Source of the DNA: Thiomonas arsenitoxydans
GTDB taxonomy: Bacteria > Pseudomonadota > Gammaproteobacteria > Burkholderiales > Burkholderiaceae_C
Direction: 5' to 3'
DNA length: 64,000 bases
Assembly (NCBI RefSeq): GCF_000253115.1
Contig: NC_014145.1
Span: 682,001 to 746,000, forward strand
This document shows positions 9,757 through 18,392 of the stretch, in pieces. Both the position numbers and the translations under genes were made by a program. Positions within the stretch are counted from its first letter, which is position 1; each line of letters starts with the position of its first letter. Under the pieces are notes generated by a model. It was not told where the DNA came from. It ran no database searches and worked only from the letters and a program-made list of their open reading frames with translations.

Positions 9757-9990
9757 ATGATGGGGTATTGGGGTTGGGGCGCAGGCCCTTGGTTCGGGAT
9801 GTGGATCATTCCAGTCCTGGTGTTGGGTCTGATTCTCTGGATGATTTTCAGAGGAGGACACGGCGTGTCGCATTGCGGGGACCGGCATTCCAGGCAAGAG
9901 TCGGCGCGTGAGGCGCTTGACCGGCGCTATGCGAACGGTGAAATCAGTCGCGAGGACTATCAGCGCATGAAACAGGAGATCAAGTCATGA
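9757..9990 (+). CDS. SHOCT-domain small membrane protein
   Basis: 77 residues. One membrane helix (FGMWIIPVLVLGLILWMIF) follows an aromatic Gly-rich start (MMGYWGWGAGPW). The SHOCT motif is at the C-terminus (ALDRRYANGEISREDYQRMK). AAGGAG lies 9 bp before the ATG. It overlaps the multicopper oxidase start by 4 bp (ATGA). SHOCT proteins of this kind are common next to copper-handling genes, but their role is not known. Confidence 0.88.
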   Translation: MMGYWGWGAGPWFGMWIIPVLVLGLILWMIFRGGHGVSHCGDRHSRQESAREALDRRYANGEISREDYQRMKQEIKS

Positions 9991-11708
9991 CGTCGACGAA
10001 ATCGAACCGCATGCCGGGTTCGGCGGATCACCACAAGCCGCCCGATTGGAAGGACGGCAAACTCAGCCGACGCCAGATCATTGTTGGTGCCATGGCGGGC
10101 AGCTCTCTCTGGTTGGCGGGCCGCGCGCATGCACAGGGCATGGGCGGCATGATGATGGGGTCGATGCCGGGCATGGGTCAGGGCGGCATGGGTGCAAACG
10201 CCGCGCGCGGCGCGACAGTGCCGTCCGGCGTGTTCACCCGCCCCATGCCCATCCCTGGGCAACTCGGCGGACAGCCTCAGGCGGATGGCAGCCTGGCGTA
10301 TGAATTGCGGATTGCACCCGGAACCAGCACCTTGCTCGCGGGTGTGCAGACCCCTACCTGGGGCTATAACGGGGCTTATCTGGGCCCGACGCTGCGCATC
10401 CCGCGCGGCAAACGGGTGCGGATCCAGGTTCGCAACGCGTTGAACCAGCCGACAACAACCCATTGGCACGGCGCCCATGTGCCCGGCACGATGGATGGGG
10501 GCCCGCAAAGCCTCATCGCGCCGGGGCACTCCATGGATTACGCCTACACCCTGGATCAACCGGGTGCCACGCTTTGGTATCACCCCCACCCAGATGGGCT
10601 GACAGGCCCTCACGTCTACGCCGGTATGGCAGGGCTGCTGCTGGTCGATGATGGCGTGGACCGCGCCCTCGGGTTGCCGCATACCTGGGGCGTGGATGAC
10701 TTTCCCGTGATCGTGCAAGATCGGCGCTTCGGGGCTGATGGCACGCTGCGCTATATGAACAGCATGATGGACCGCATGGGCATGAAGGGCGACCGGTTTT
10801 TGGTGAACGGTTGTGAGCAGCCCTATGCCAACGTTCCTGCGCAATGGGTGCGGCTGCGTCTGGTCAACGGATCGAATGCGCGCCTCTATAACTTTGCTTT
10901 CGCCAGCGGCCAGAGTTTTTATGTGGTTGCCAGCGATGCCGGACTTCTGGCTCATCCTGTGGAGAGGCGCAGTTTGCTTCTCGCAGCAGCGGAGCGTGCG
11001 GAGATTCTGGTCGATTTGCGCACACTCCAAGGAAGCACTCTGGTGTTGCGCAGTGACTCGGGCTCCGTTGTTCCAGGGCTGAGCAGCATGCCCATGGACG
11101 CTGATCGATTTGATCGCCAGGGGTTCGATCTGCTGCAGCTTCGGGTTGGCGCCCCTGCCGGAAAATCGGGGCGGCTTCCTGATCATATGGTGGCCATCCC
11201 GTCGCTACGCATCGACGCGCCCCAGCGACTTTTCAGCTTGCAGGGAATGCAAGGGATGCAGGGCGCCATGAGAGGCGGGGCAATGGGCGCAATGGGGGGC
11301 ATGTCGGGGGATCAGGGCATGGGCGCAAACACCGGCCCTGGCGGCATGAGCATGGGCGTGGGCATGGAAAAACTATTTTCTATCAACCACCAGTTCATGG
11401 AGATGGCGGTGATCAATCAGCGCGTGCGCCTAGGCAGCACCGAGGTCTGGCAAGTGAGGAACGAGGGCCATATGGCGCATACCTTCCATGTCCATGGCAC
11501 GTCGTTTCAGATTCTCTCGCGCGATGGCGTGGCTCCGCCGGAGTATGAGCGAGGCTGGAAAGACGTCGTTCTCGTGCGGCGCAACCAAACGGTCCGCCTG
11601 ATTGCCCGATTCGATCAGCCCGCTGGCAAAGACCATCCCTTCATGTACCACTGCCACATCCTGGAGCATGAGGACAATGGCATGATGGGACAGTTCACAG
11701 TGGCATGA
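9987..11708 (+). CDS. Multicopper oxidase (CueO/CopA-like), Tat-exported
   Basis: 573 residues. A twin-arginine signal LSRRQIIVGAMAGSSLWLAG ends near AHAQ. Copper ligands are complete: TTHWHGAHVPG at about 157-167, WYHPHPDG at 197-204, HTFHVHGTSF, and MYHCHILEHEDNGMM near the C-terminus with the type 1 Cys and an axial Met. Two Met-rich segments (residues 51-68 and about 410-450, for example MQGMQGAMRGGAMGAMGGMS) resemble the Met-rich insert of CueO that binds Cu(I). The likely role is periplasmic oxidation of Cu(I) to Cu(II). It is coupled to the SHOCT gene and probably controlled by the divergent two-component system. Confidence 0.93.
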   Translation: MTSTKSNRMPGSADHHKPPDWKDGKLSRRQIIVGAMAGSSLWLAGRAHAQGMGGMMMGSMPGMGQGGMGANAARGATVPSGVFTRPMPIPGQLGGQPQADGSLAYELRIAPGTSTLLAGVQTPTWGYNGAYLGPTLRIPRGKRVRIQVRNALNQPTTTHWHGAHVPGTMDGGPQSLIAPGHSMDYAYTLDQPGATLWYHPHPDGLTGPHVYAGMAGLLLVDDGVDRALGLPHTWGVDDFPVIVQDRRFGADGTLRYMNSMMDRMGMKGDRFLVNGCEQPYANVPAQWVRLRLVNGSNARLYNFAFASGQSFYVVASDAGLLAHPVERRSLLLAAAERAEILVDLRTLQGSTLVLRSDSGSVVPGLSSMPMDADRFDRQGFDLLQLRVGAPAGKSGRLPDHMVAIPSLRIDAPQRLFSLQGMQGMQGAMRGGAMGAMGGMSGDQGMGANTGPGGMSMGVGMEKLFSINHQFMEMAVINQRVRLGSTEVWQVRNEGHMAHTFHVHGTSFQILSRDGVAPPEYERGWKDVVLVRRNQTVRLIARFDQPAGKDHPFMYHCHILEHEDNGMMGQFTVA

Positions 11709-11946
11709 CATGGGGGACAGATACAGGTCAGCCTGATTGCACGGTCATCGGCAACACCTGGGGTCTGAGCGTCGCTTTCCGGTACCCGCGAACGGGTGCT
11801 CCCGACCCGCGGCAGCCGGCCGCCGGGACAATATCTGCAGCCCGAAAGCTGTCCTTCGTCCTCTTGACCGCAGGCGAGTCGGCTGCACGGCAGGTGCTGA
11901 AATTTGGCGTCTTGCGCCCGCAACGCAAACGCAATACATTGCGCAT

Positions 11947-12219
11947 ATGAAATCCGCCGTCATCCCCCAGGTCCGTGTGGAGCCTGAGCTCAGAGCCGAA
12001 CTCGAGTCCGTGCTCAGAAAAGGCGAAACGCTAACCGACTTCGTTGAAGCAACCGTGCGGAGTGCTATCGCGTTCAGGCGTGTTCAAACCGCTTTCCACG
12101 AGCGCGCTCAGGCTGCGTCGGTGGAGTACCACCGCTCTGGCATCGCGGCGCCGGTCGAGGTAGTGCTTGAGCGGCTGCAGGACAAGCTCGATGTGAAGCG
12201 GACGAAACTCGGTCGATGA
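11947..12219 (+). CDS. Antitoxin of a ParDE/RelBE-type pair
   Basis: 90 residues. A beta strand VIPQVRVEPELRAELESVL followed by helix LTDFVEATVRSAIAFRR fits a ribbon-helix-helix DNA-binding fold. The C-terminal part (residues 50-90, FHERAQAASVEYHRSGIAAP) would wrap the toxin. The ATG at 11947 is preferred over longer in-frame starts because the homologous fold begins there. It overlaps the toxin start by 4 bp. The pair probably represses its own promoter in 11709-11946. Confidence 0.8.
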   Translation: MKSAVIPQVRVEPELRAELESVLRKGETLTDFVEATVRSAIAFRRVQTAFHERAQAASVEYHRSGIAAPVEVVLERLQDKLDVKRTKLGR

Positions 12220-12530
12220 GCTTTGACGTTCTGCTGACGCCGACCGCCGAATCGGACCTGGAACGTCTCTTCGATTATCTCCTCGAGCGGGCAGAAACCA
12301 CCGAAGATCTCGACCGCGCACAAGCGGCGATCGATGCGATCAGGGCTGTGATGCAGCGGCAACTTGCACTCACGCCCTACAGTTTTCGCAAGGCAGCCCA
12401 GAGTCCCGCCCAGCGGGAGCTGATCATCCCATTTGGAGGCACCGGATACGTCGCGCTGTACGAGATCGTCAGTCCTTCAGCCGTCGCGGTACTGGCGGTG
12501 CGTCATCAGCGCGAAGAGGACTATCACTGA
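12216..12530 (+). CDS. ParE/RelE-family toxin
   Basis: 104 residues. The N-terminal strand and helix (FDVLLTPTAESDLERLFDYLLERAE), a middle part ending QRELIIPFGGTGYVALYEI and a final strand VAVLAVRHQREEDYH fit the ParE/RelE fold. Arg and His near the C-terminus are where the family places functional residues. Whether it acts on gyrase or on mRNA cannot be told. It is coupled to the antitoxin by ATGA. It may help hold the island in the chromosome. Confidence 0.85.
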   Translation: MSFDVLLTPTAESDLERLFDYLLERAETTEDLDRAQAAIDAIRAVMQRQLALTPYSFRKAAQSPAQRELIIPFGGTGYVALYEIVSPSAVAVLAVRHQREEDYH

Positions 12531-12637
12531 TTCGTCAGTGGCCTGCCCATTCCGCGCTTGACGCTCGGAAACTATCCCTGGCAAACGGCCGGTCATGGCC
12601 GACTCCATCCGACGGCGAAGTCGGCCCGAAGAAAGTA

Positions 12638-13000
12638 TCAGATTTCGGTCTGCTCCGCGATGTCGAGAGCATCTTGACCTCGATACCCAGGTAGCGGACT
12701 GTGCTCTTCAGCTTGGTGTGCCCGAGCAGGAGTTGGACAGCGCGCAGATTCTTCGTCTTGCGATAGATGAGCCGCCTCATCGAGTGCGTGCCATAGGCGT
12801 GACCGTCAAGGCCAATTTCCTCGACCCAGCCGTGAACGATACGGGCGTATTGCCGAGTTCCAAGGTGTGGAGATGCATGCATTCGACTCGGGAAGATGTA
12901 GTCGTTGCCTCGCAGCTCGGCCATCTTGATCCAAGTGCCGACGGCTTCGCGCGTAGCAGCGGTGATCTCGAACTGCACACCGGAGTTCGACAGTTTGAGG
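12638..13000 (-). pseudogene. Tyrosine recombinase C-terminal fragment, decayed
   Basis: The frame reads [17 protein letters not shown], then [29 protein letters not shown], then STVRYLGIEV, clearly the catalytic half of a phage-type integrase. Three defects are visible. The N-terminal half is missing. About four residues are absent after THSMRR, where relatives read TKATLIY. A 1-base loss near 12672 shifts the end out of frame; the other frame restores DALDIAEQTEI and a stop at 12638. It is a dead integrase remnant. Confidence 0.85.
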
Positions 13001-13108
13001 CAAAAATTGGCTGAAAACGCCGACCCCGGCCTTGACGGAACAAAGGGTTAGCGTGGTAATCGGGCCATGGCCGCAAATCGCCCGAAAGTCGCTCAGAAAA
13101 ATCCATTT

Positions 13109-13561
13109 TTAATCAACTACTTGGCGTGAGTGACTTGAGAGCTTGTCCACGTCGATGCCGGGCATGCTGACGGTCTGCAGCCAGCGCAGCACGCCCAGCT
13201 TGGACTCTGGGTCGCACAGTCGGTTGAAGACCATCACGCGGATCGCGTGCTCGACCGCAGTGGTGAACCGGGCGCGCCGGAAGATGGCGCCCAGGCCATG
13301 GAATCCGAGTTCGTGCCACAAGGCGTCCAGGGCCCAAACATCGCCCAACGCCAGCGCTGACTCGAAGCGCACCTGAGACGGATCACTGTCGCCCGAAGGC
13401 CGACCCTTGGCCCGCAGCAGGGCATCGAGCGGTCCGCCCTGTTCGTCCAGACGCCCGAGGGTTGCGTTCGTGCGTTGCCGGGGTTGGCCATCCGCGTTGC
13501 GGAACGACTCCACCAGCCGAACGTAGCGGTGACCGCCCGAGGAGGAGATCTTGAGGAACAT
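13109..13561 (-). pseudogene. IS1634-like transposase, N-terminal fragment
   Basis: 150 residues starting MFLKISSSGGHRYVRLVESF with QRTNATLGRLDEQGG and FNRLCDPESKLGVLRWLQTV, matching the N-terminal domain of IS1634-type (IS4 superfamily) transposases. The family needs over 500 residues; this copy breaks off after MPGIDVDKL and ends in unrelated codons. No DDE residues remain. Confidence 0.75.
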
Positions 13562-13818
13562 GCACCAACTATAGCGCTGCGCACGCGCAGATGAACTACT
13601 TCACCAAAGCACATTGGCACTACAAAGAAATCTGAAAACGCCCTTCCGAGCGCTTGCAAGTGATTGATTCATAGGACCCCGGCGATTGTTTGTGGCTGCG
13701 CAACGGCTTCGAACTGTCGAACTCAGGGACCCCAGTGGTTGCCGTATCTCAAAAAAACACGGTTACACGGAAATTTCCACGCTTATTGGTCGGTTGTGTA
13801 AGAGTCAATATCCGCAGT

Positions 13819-14721
13819 TCAAGATTCTCCGTCCGACGGCTCGGCCACCGCGCTTGGGCGCGGCACTTTGCCCCAGTTCTTGGCCACTCCTGGTCTGCCG
13901 CTGACAACGGTCTTACTTGTCATTCCACACTGGTTGCCAGCCATTGATTCATTTTTCATCGTTTGACTGTTGCCGGACAAGTAAGCCACAACTGCAACGA
14001 TCAACGCCGTCAGGACAAGGCTGACCAAACCGTCACCATAACCGAATCCACCCATGCTCGATGGCTTATCGAACCAGTCCGCAAATGAAGCGCCCATGGG
14101 CCTCGTCATGACATAGGAAAACCAAAAAGTAAAAATTTCATTCCAACCCAAACGGACATAGGCTGTCACGCCAATAGCAAACAATATGGTGAATAACAAG
14201 GCCGCCCCAGAATACCCTAGGTTGAATGTACTTGCCGTCATATCTCCTGTGGCGGTTCCCAGGGCAAATGTGGCGATGACTGTCGCCCAATAGAACAATT
14301 CTCGTCGCGGTGTCGTGATGCTGTGAATCGAAACGGTCTTTTCGGAGTATTTCCAGACTGCGAATGTCAGAACCAAGACCACTACAAAAAATGAAGCGGA
14401 CAGCACATAGGGAATTCCGAGCACGATATGAACGACGTCAGCCGCCATAGTGCCAAATATGCTGACCATGACGACAACCAGCCAGTAAATCCAGGTAATA
14501 TAACGTTTGACCGCGAGTTGCAGCAACAGCGCAGCAAAAAATCCAGCGGCGCCTAGGCCGACCGCCAGGTATGGATTGAGATGCGTCACTAGATAATCTG
14601 ACGTCGCTTCGCCCATTGCCGTCGTTAGCAATTTTGCGACCCAAAACGTCAGGGTTATTTCTGGTACCTTGGAAAAAGCTGCGGAGAGTTTTTTTATTAC
14701 TTCGACATGGGCATTGTTCAT
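13819..14721 (-). CDS. COG4705-type multi-spanning membrane protein
   Basis: 300 residues from ATG at 14721 (MNNAHVEVIKK), preferred over upstream in-frame starts because AGAG lies 9 bp before it and homology begins with KVPEITLTFWVAKLLTTAMG. About eight membrane helices are evident. Three repeated G(E/D/A)xxxD motifs occur: TTAMGEATSDYLV, ALGTATGDMTAST and TRPMGASFADWF, the internal repeat typical of this uncharacterised family. The C-terminal 50 residues are polar and unusual. Function is unknown. It stands alone in a stretch of decayed genes and looks intact. Confidence 0.8.
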   Translation of the reverse strand: MNNAHVEVIKKLSAAFSKVPEITLTFWVAKLLTTAMGEATSDYLVTHLNPYLAVGLGAAGFFAALLLQLAVKRYITWIYWLVVVMVSIFGTMAADVVHIVLGIPYVLSASFFVVVLVLTFAVWKYSEKTVSIHSITTPRRELFYWATVIATFALGTATGDMTASTFNLGYSGAALLFTILFAIGVTAYVRLGWNEIFTFWFSYVMTRPMGASFADWFDKPSSMGGFGYGDGLVSLVLTALIVAVVAYLSGNSQTMKNESMAGNQCGMTSKTVVSGRPGVAKNWGKVPRPSAVAEPSDGES

Positions 14722-14890
14722 TTTGTAATCTCTTGATTCGGCATCGTGTGGTACCCTGTTGAAGCGCCGCATTGTGCAATACATGGGAATTTTTTCAGTA
14801 ATCAAATCCTGGGATTTTTCGTTTACTTAAAATGTTCATGCAACCCCATGTAAAAACCACCTGGAAGTAAGCAGAGTATGAAGGGCGAGT

Positions 14891-15649
14891 TCAACTGGCG
14901 GGAAAATATCCGCTGGCGACGCCAATAACGGCGCCGGCCACGGTATCGGTCATCCAATGGCCGTGCGCCTTGATGCGAGCCGCGATGTCGAACGCCGGTA
15001 TGGCCGCCAGAGCGCCCACCTCTGGGTTGGTTTGGAGATACTCTGAAATGATGGGCGTGACCAAGGCCGTGATGGACTAAACATCGCCGCTGGGAAAGCT
15101 CTGGTTATGCATCCCTTGAAACCATTGATCGGGGTTGTTCGTAGCGGAAGGTCGGGTGCGCTGAAAAGTCCATTTCAGCGCCTGTGTCGAAATGCCGGTC
15201 ATGGCGGCAGCGTCCACGCTCTGCCAGAGCGTTTTGCCCAGACGGTTGTTTCCTCCTTCCCAGATTGCGCCAGCCAAGGTCAGGCCTATCAGTTCGGCGG
15301 GAAACTGCGGCGATTTGGCAATGGACCAGATGTCGGAGGTGTTTTGCTGAATGGGGTGATCCAGATGGTAGAGCCCTGCATAGTCCAGAACCCCGAGCGC
15401 AGCGCCAATCAGATAGCTGTCAGCAATGCCTACGCCAAAAGTATGGCTGAGAGGATAGAGACTCCAATCTGAGCGCGACGCAAGTGACGCTGTTGTGGCT
15501 TCACCGAATGCTGGCGCCAAGGCGATTTTCGGAGTCTGATTGGCAAGATCTGACGGACTTGACTTCAAGGCCATGGCTTGAACTGGGCTGATGCAAACGC
15601 CAAGGGCCAAGCCTCCTACAAGACATTTCAAGCCATCGGGCAGCAACAT
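14891..15649 (-). pseudogene. PAP2-family phosphatase with one in-frame stop
   Basis: The signal peptide (MLLPDGLKCLVGGLALGVCI, ATG 15649) and the first phosphatase motif KWTFQRTRP (KX6RP) are intact. After QSFPSGDV a TAG at 15077-15079 stops translation. The same frame then continues without further stops for about 60 codons: SITALVTPIISEYL, then IKAHGHWMTDTVAGAVIGV (third motif with His and Asp) and TGA at 14891. One base change (TCG to TAG) explains the break. Only a truncated product without the catalytic His is possible. Confidence 0.85.
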
Positions 15650-16035
15650 GGACAAACCTTGAGAACTTTGAACAAAGCCGCTAATCGGCGCAACTGGTCG
15701 GAGTGGCCGAAAGTGCCGACATGTCAGTCTTGTGCGCCACAGCAAGCGTGACTATTTTGGCCGACGAATTCGCACGGCGACATGAACGTCAGATGACGAT
15801 TTCGTCATCACGCGCGGCCATCGACGCAATCGGTGCGACGCTGCGTGACTCCGCGCGGTCGCTGGTCACCGCCTTCGGCACCTTGGGATTGGCTGCACCC
15901 GGTAAACATTGGGGTGTTCACCTCTAAAGGCGGCATCAAATCTGGTGTGCAGGGAAAGCATGCGCTGCCCTCGGAAGTTTGTAGTGTGGAGGTCTAGAGT
16001 CCAATTCATCCGAGAAGGAGATTGGATCGATGGGG
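15650..16035. other. Gene-free stretch
   Basis: About 385 bp between the PAP2 pseudogene and the IS630 remnant. Frames here have no recognisable protein. It may hold the old promoter of the PAP2 gene. Confidence 0.5.
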
Positions 16036-16190
16036 TGGCACTACGTCGACGAACATCCCATTTTATTCCTGTGAGAGGCCCGCGGTTCACTTCATCCCGA
16101 TCTACAGATCCTCGCTCAACCTGATCGAGCGATTCTTCGGTCTGATCACCGACAAGGCTGTTCACCGCGGCTCGCTGTACGTACATCGAG
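16036..16190 (+). pseudogene. IS630-family transposase, C-terminal scrap
   Basis: The translation FIPIYRSSLNLIERFFGLIT, then DKAVHRGSLY, is the C-terminal DDE part of IS630 transposases (usual form HFTPTSSSWLNLVERWF). A short piece in another frame just before it (WHYVDEHPILFL) may belong to the same gene. The rest of the element is absent. Confidence 0.65.
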
Positions 16191-16230
16191 ACATGCCGGA
16201 AGGTCGATTCACGCTTCTCGGACAGAGCAG

Positions 16231-16322
16231 CCAGAACTCCCCTCCCGGTGGCGGCGGCAATCTTGCAGTCAGCGGTCATCATGGGCAGCATCGGCCTTGT
16301 GATCGGCGGTTTTGTGCGTCAG
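16231..16322. repeat. Degenerate 85-bp repeat, copy 2
   Basis: Partner of 6557-6641 in the same orientation. It follows the IS630 scrap directly and ends at the border of the opgH fragment, so it may mark an old element boundary. Confidence 0.6.
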
Positions 16323-16344
16323 CACGCTCGCCGACACGGCTGAC

Positions 16345-16655
16345 GTGGGGGCGCTGATCCTGGAGTTTGCCCCGCACGACATCGTCTGGCTGTTGCCGGT
16401 GATCCGCGGCATGGTGCACTCGGTGCCGATTACCATGTTTGCGAGTCGCATTGCCCCGACGCACTGGCTGCGGCGGCTTCGGTTGTTGCTGACCCCGGAA
16501 GAGACCGATCCGCCAGCAAGCTCGCCGCACTGCAGACCCGTCTGTTTCTGCTTGCGGAGCCGCCTGCGGTCGGCGAAACCACGGCGGAGCGCGAGCTGCA
16601 GCTTGACCGGGAACATCGGGTTTCGGCTCGTGCGCCGCTCGCGATGAAGACGTAG
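16345..16655 (+). pseudogene. opgH C-terminal fragment, frameshifted
   Basis: One frame reads ILEFAPHDIVWLLPVIRGMV then SRIAPTHWLRRLRLLLTPEE and TDPPA, like the C-terminus of OpgH/MdoH glucosyltransferases (the SR...LR...L.PEE..PP pattern). Near 16515 a 1-base loss shifts the frame. The next frame continues KLAALQTRLFLLAEPPAVGE and RVSARAPLAMKT to TAG at 16653. It lies 73 bp before opgD in the same direction, which suggests a former opgH-opgD operon. A complete opgH now lies on the other strand at 18393-20189. Confidence 0.65.
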
Positions 16656-16728
16656 CCCCTGAATGACGCCATCGCTGTGCACCGATGGCGCTGGCCGATC
16701 CCCTGGCGCAAGAACTGAGGACACATTG

Positions 16729-18345
16729 ATGCATCGACGCGACTTTCTGCGCGGCAGTGCGGCGAATTTCGCCGCGCTGGCGCCATGGCCAATGGAATTC
16801 AAGCAAGAAAAGCGTCCGCCGCCACCGGCGCCGACGCGTGGCATCGCGCACTTAGGGGCGCCGCAGCAGTTCTCCTTCGCCTGGCTGAAGGGGCTGGCGC
16901 AGGCGAAGTCGCTTACCGCCTACAGCGAACCGGTCGCGCCGCTGCCGGCTGCGGTGCAGAAGCTCTCCTGGGACCAGTGGCAGTCGATCAGCTACCGTCC
17001 CGAGCGTACGCTGTGGTGTGAGGACGATCTCTTCTTTCGCATCCGCTTCGATCACCTCGGCTACACCATGAAGCGCTCGGTGCGCATGTACGCCGTGGAG
17101 CGCAATACCGCGCGCCAGATCCTGTTCGATCCGACACTGTTCGACTACAGCCGCTCGGGGCTGAAGCCGGGTGAGATTCCTAAGCAATTGGGCTTTTCCG
17201 GATTCAACGTGCTGTTTCACACCAACTGGGAGGACGACCGGGCGGTGTTCCAGGGTGCCTCCTACTTCCGCGCCGTCGACGCCAGTGGCCAGTACGGCAT
17301 GTCACAGCGTGGACTGGCGATCGACACAGGCATGGCCCGGCCGGAGGAATTCCCTGACTTCGTCGCCTTCTACCTGCAGAAGCCCGCACCCGAATCGACG
17401 CTGCTCACCGTGTATGCCCTGCTCGACTCCCCGAGCGTCACCGGCGCTTATCGTTTCATCATCGATGTGGCGAGCACCCTGGTGATGGACGTGGACTTCA
17501 CGCTCTACCCGCGCCGTCGGATCGAGCGGCTGGGCATCGCGCCGGGCACCAGCATGTATCTGGTCGGGGAGAACGACCACCGCGTGGCCGACGACTGGCG
17601 CCCGCAGATCCACGACTCGGACGGCCTGCAGATGCACACCGGCGTCGGAGAGTGGATCTGGCGGCCGCTTACCAACCCGGCGCATCTTCAGGTCAATTCC
17701 TACCTCGACGACAATCCGCGCGGTTTCGGCCTGATGCAGCGCGACCATAACTTCGCCGACTACCAGGACGACGGGGTCTGGTACGACCGGCGGCCGAGTT
17801 GCTGGGTCGCCCCGAAGGGCGCCTGGGGCAAGGGCGCGGTCATGCTGGTGGAAATCCCCACCATCGATGAGACGATGGACAACATCGTGGCGTTCTGGAA
17901 TCCGGCCGAGGAAATCGTTCCAGGCCGCGACTACAGCTACGGCTACCGCCTGTACTGGTGCCGCGAGAATCCCTTCGCATCCCGACTCGGACACGTCCAA
18001 GCGACCCGCGACGGCATCGGCGGAATCGTCGGTCAGAAGCGCAGTGAGTTCTCCTGGCGCTTCGTGATCGATTTCGTCGGCGGTGATCTGCCGATGCTGG
18101 TCGCCAGCGACAAAGTCCGCGCCGTGGTCAGCACCTCGCAGGGCCAGGTACAACTCGTGTCGGCCCGCCCGTTGCTGCCCCTCAAGGGCTGGCGCGCGAT
18201 GTTCGACCTGGTGCCCGGTGAGGCCGTAGAGCCGATCAACCTCAGGCTGTTCCTGCAGCTCGACGGCCAGGCGCTCACCGAAACTTGGATCTACCAATAC
18301 ACGCCGCCGCCGCTCGCCGTGCAGCGCAGTTACGTCCAGACCTGA
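16729..18345 (+). CDS. opgD: Glucan biosynthesis protein D (OpgD/MdoD)
   Basis: 538 residues, close to the usual length of OpgD. Start ATG 16729 follows GAGG by 9 bp and gives a twin-arginine leader (MHRRDFLRGSAANFAALAPW). The OpgG/D fold follows: QQFSFAWLKGLAQAKSLTAY, ASYFRAVDASGQYGMSQRGL, EFPDFVAFYLQKP, GVGEWIWRPLTNP, PRGFGLMQRDHNFADYQDDG and PKGAWGKGAVMLVEIPT. OpgD acts in the periplasm on the linear beta-1,2-glucan backbone made by OpgH. It is convergent with the opgH-containing operon, ending 47 bp from opgH. Confidence 0.88.
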   Translation: MHRRDFLRGSAANFAALAPWPMEFKQEKRPPPPAPTRGIAHLGAPQQFSFAWLKGLAQAKSLTAYSEPVAPLPAAVQKLSWDQWQSISYRPERTLWCEDDLFFRIRFDHLGYTMKRSVRMYAVERNTARQILFDPTLFDYSRSGLKPGEIPKQLGFSGFNVLFHTNWEDDRAVFQGASYFRAVDASGQYGMSQRGLAIDTGMARPEEFPDFVAFYLQKPAPESTLLTVYALLDSPSVTGAYRFIIDVASTLVMDVDFTLYPRRRIERLGIAPGTSMYLVGENDHRVADDWRPQIHDSDGLQMHTGVGEWIWRPLTNPAHLQVNSYLDDNPRGFGLMQRDHNFADYQDDGVWYDRRPSCWVAPKGAWGKGAVMLVEIPTIDETMDNIVAFWNPAEEIVPGRDYSYGYRLYWCRENPFASRLGHVQATRDGIGGIVGQKRSEFSWRFVIDFVGGDLPMLVASDKVRAVVSTSQGQVQLVSARPLLPLKGWRAMFDLVPGEAVEPINLRLFLQLDGQALTETWIYQYTPPPLAVQRSYVQT

Positions 18346-18392
18346 CCATGGCGCCGCGGGGGCCTGACGCGCAGCGGCTGGTCTGGGGACGC

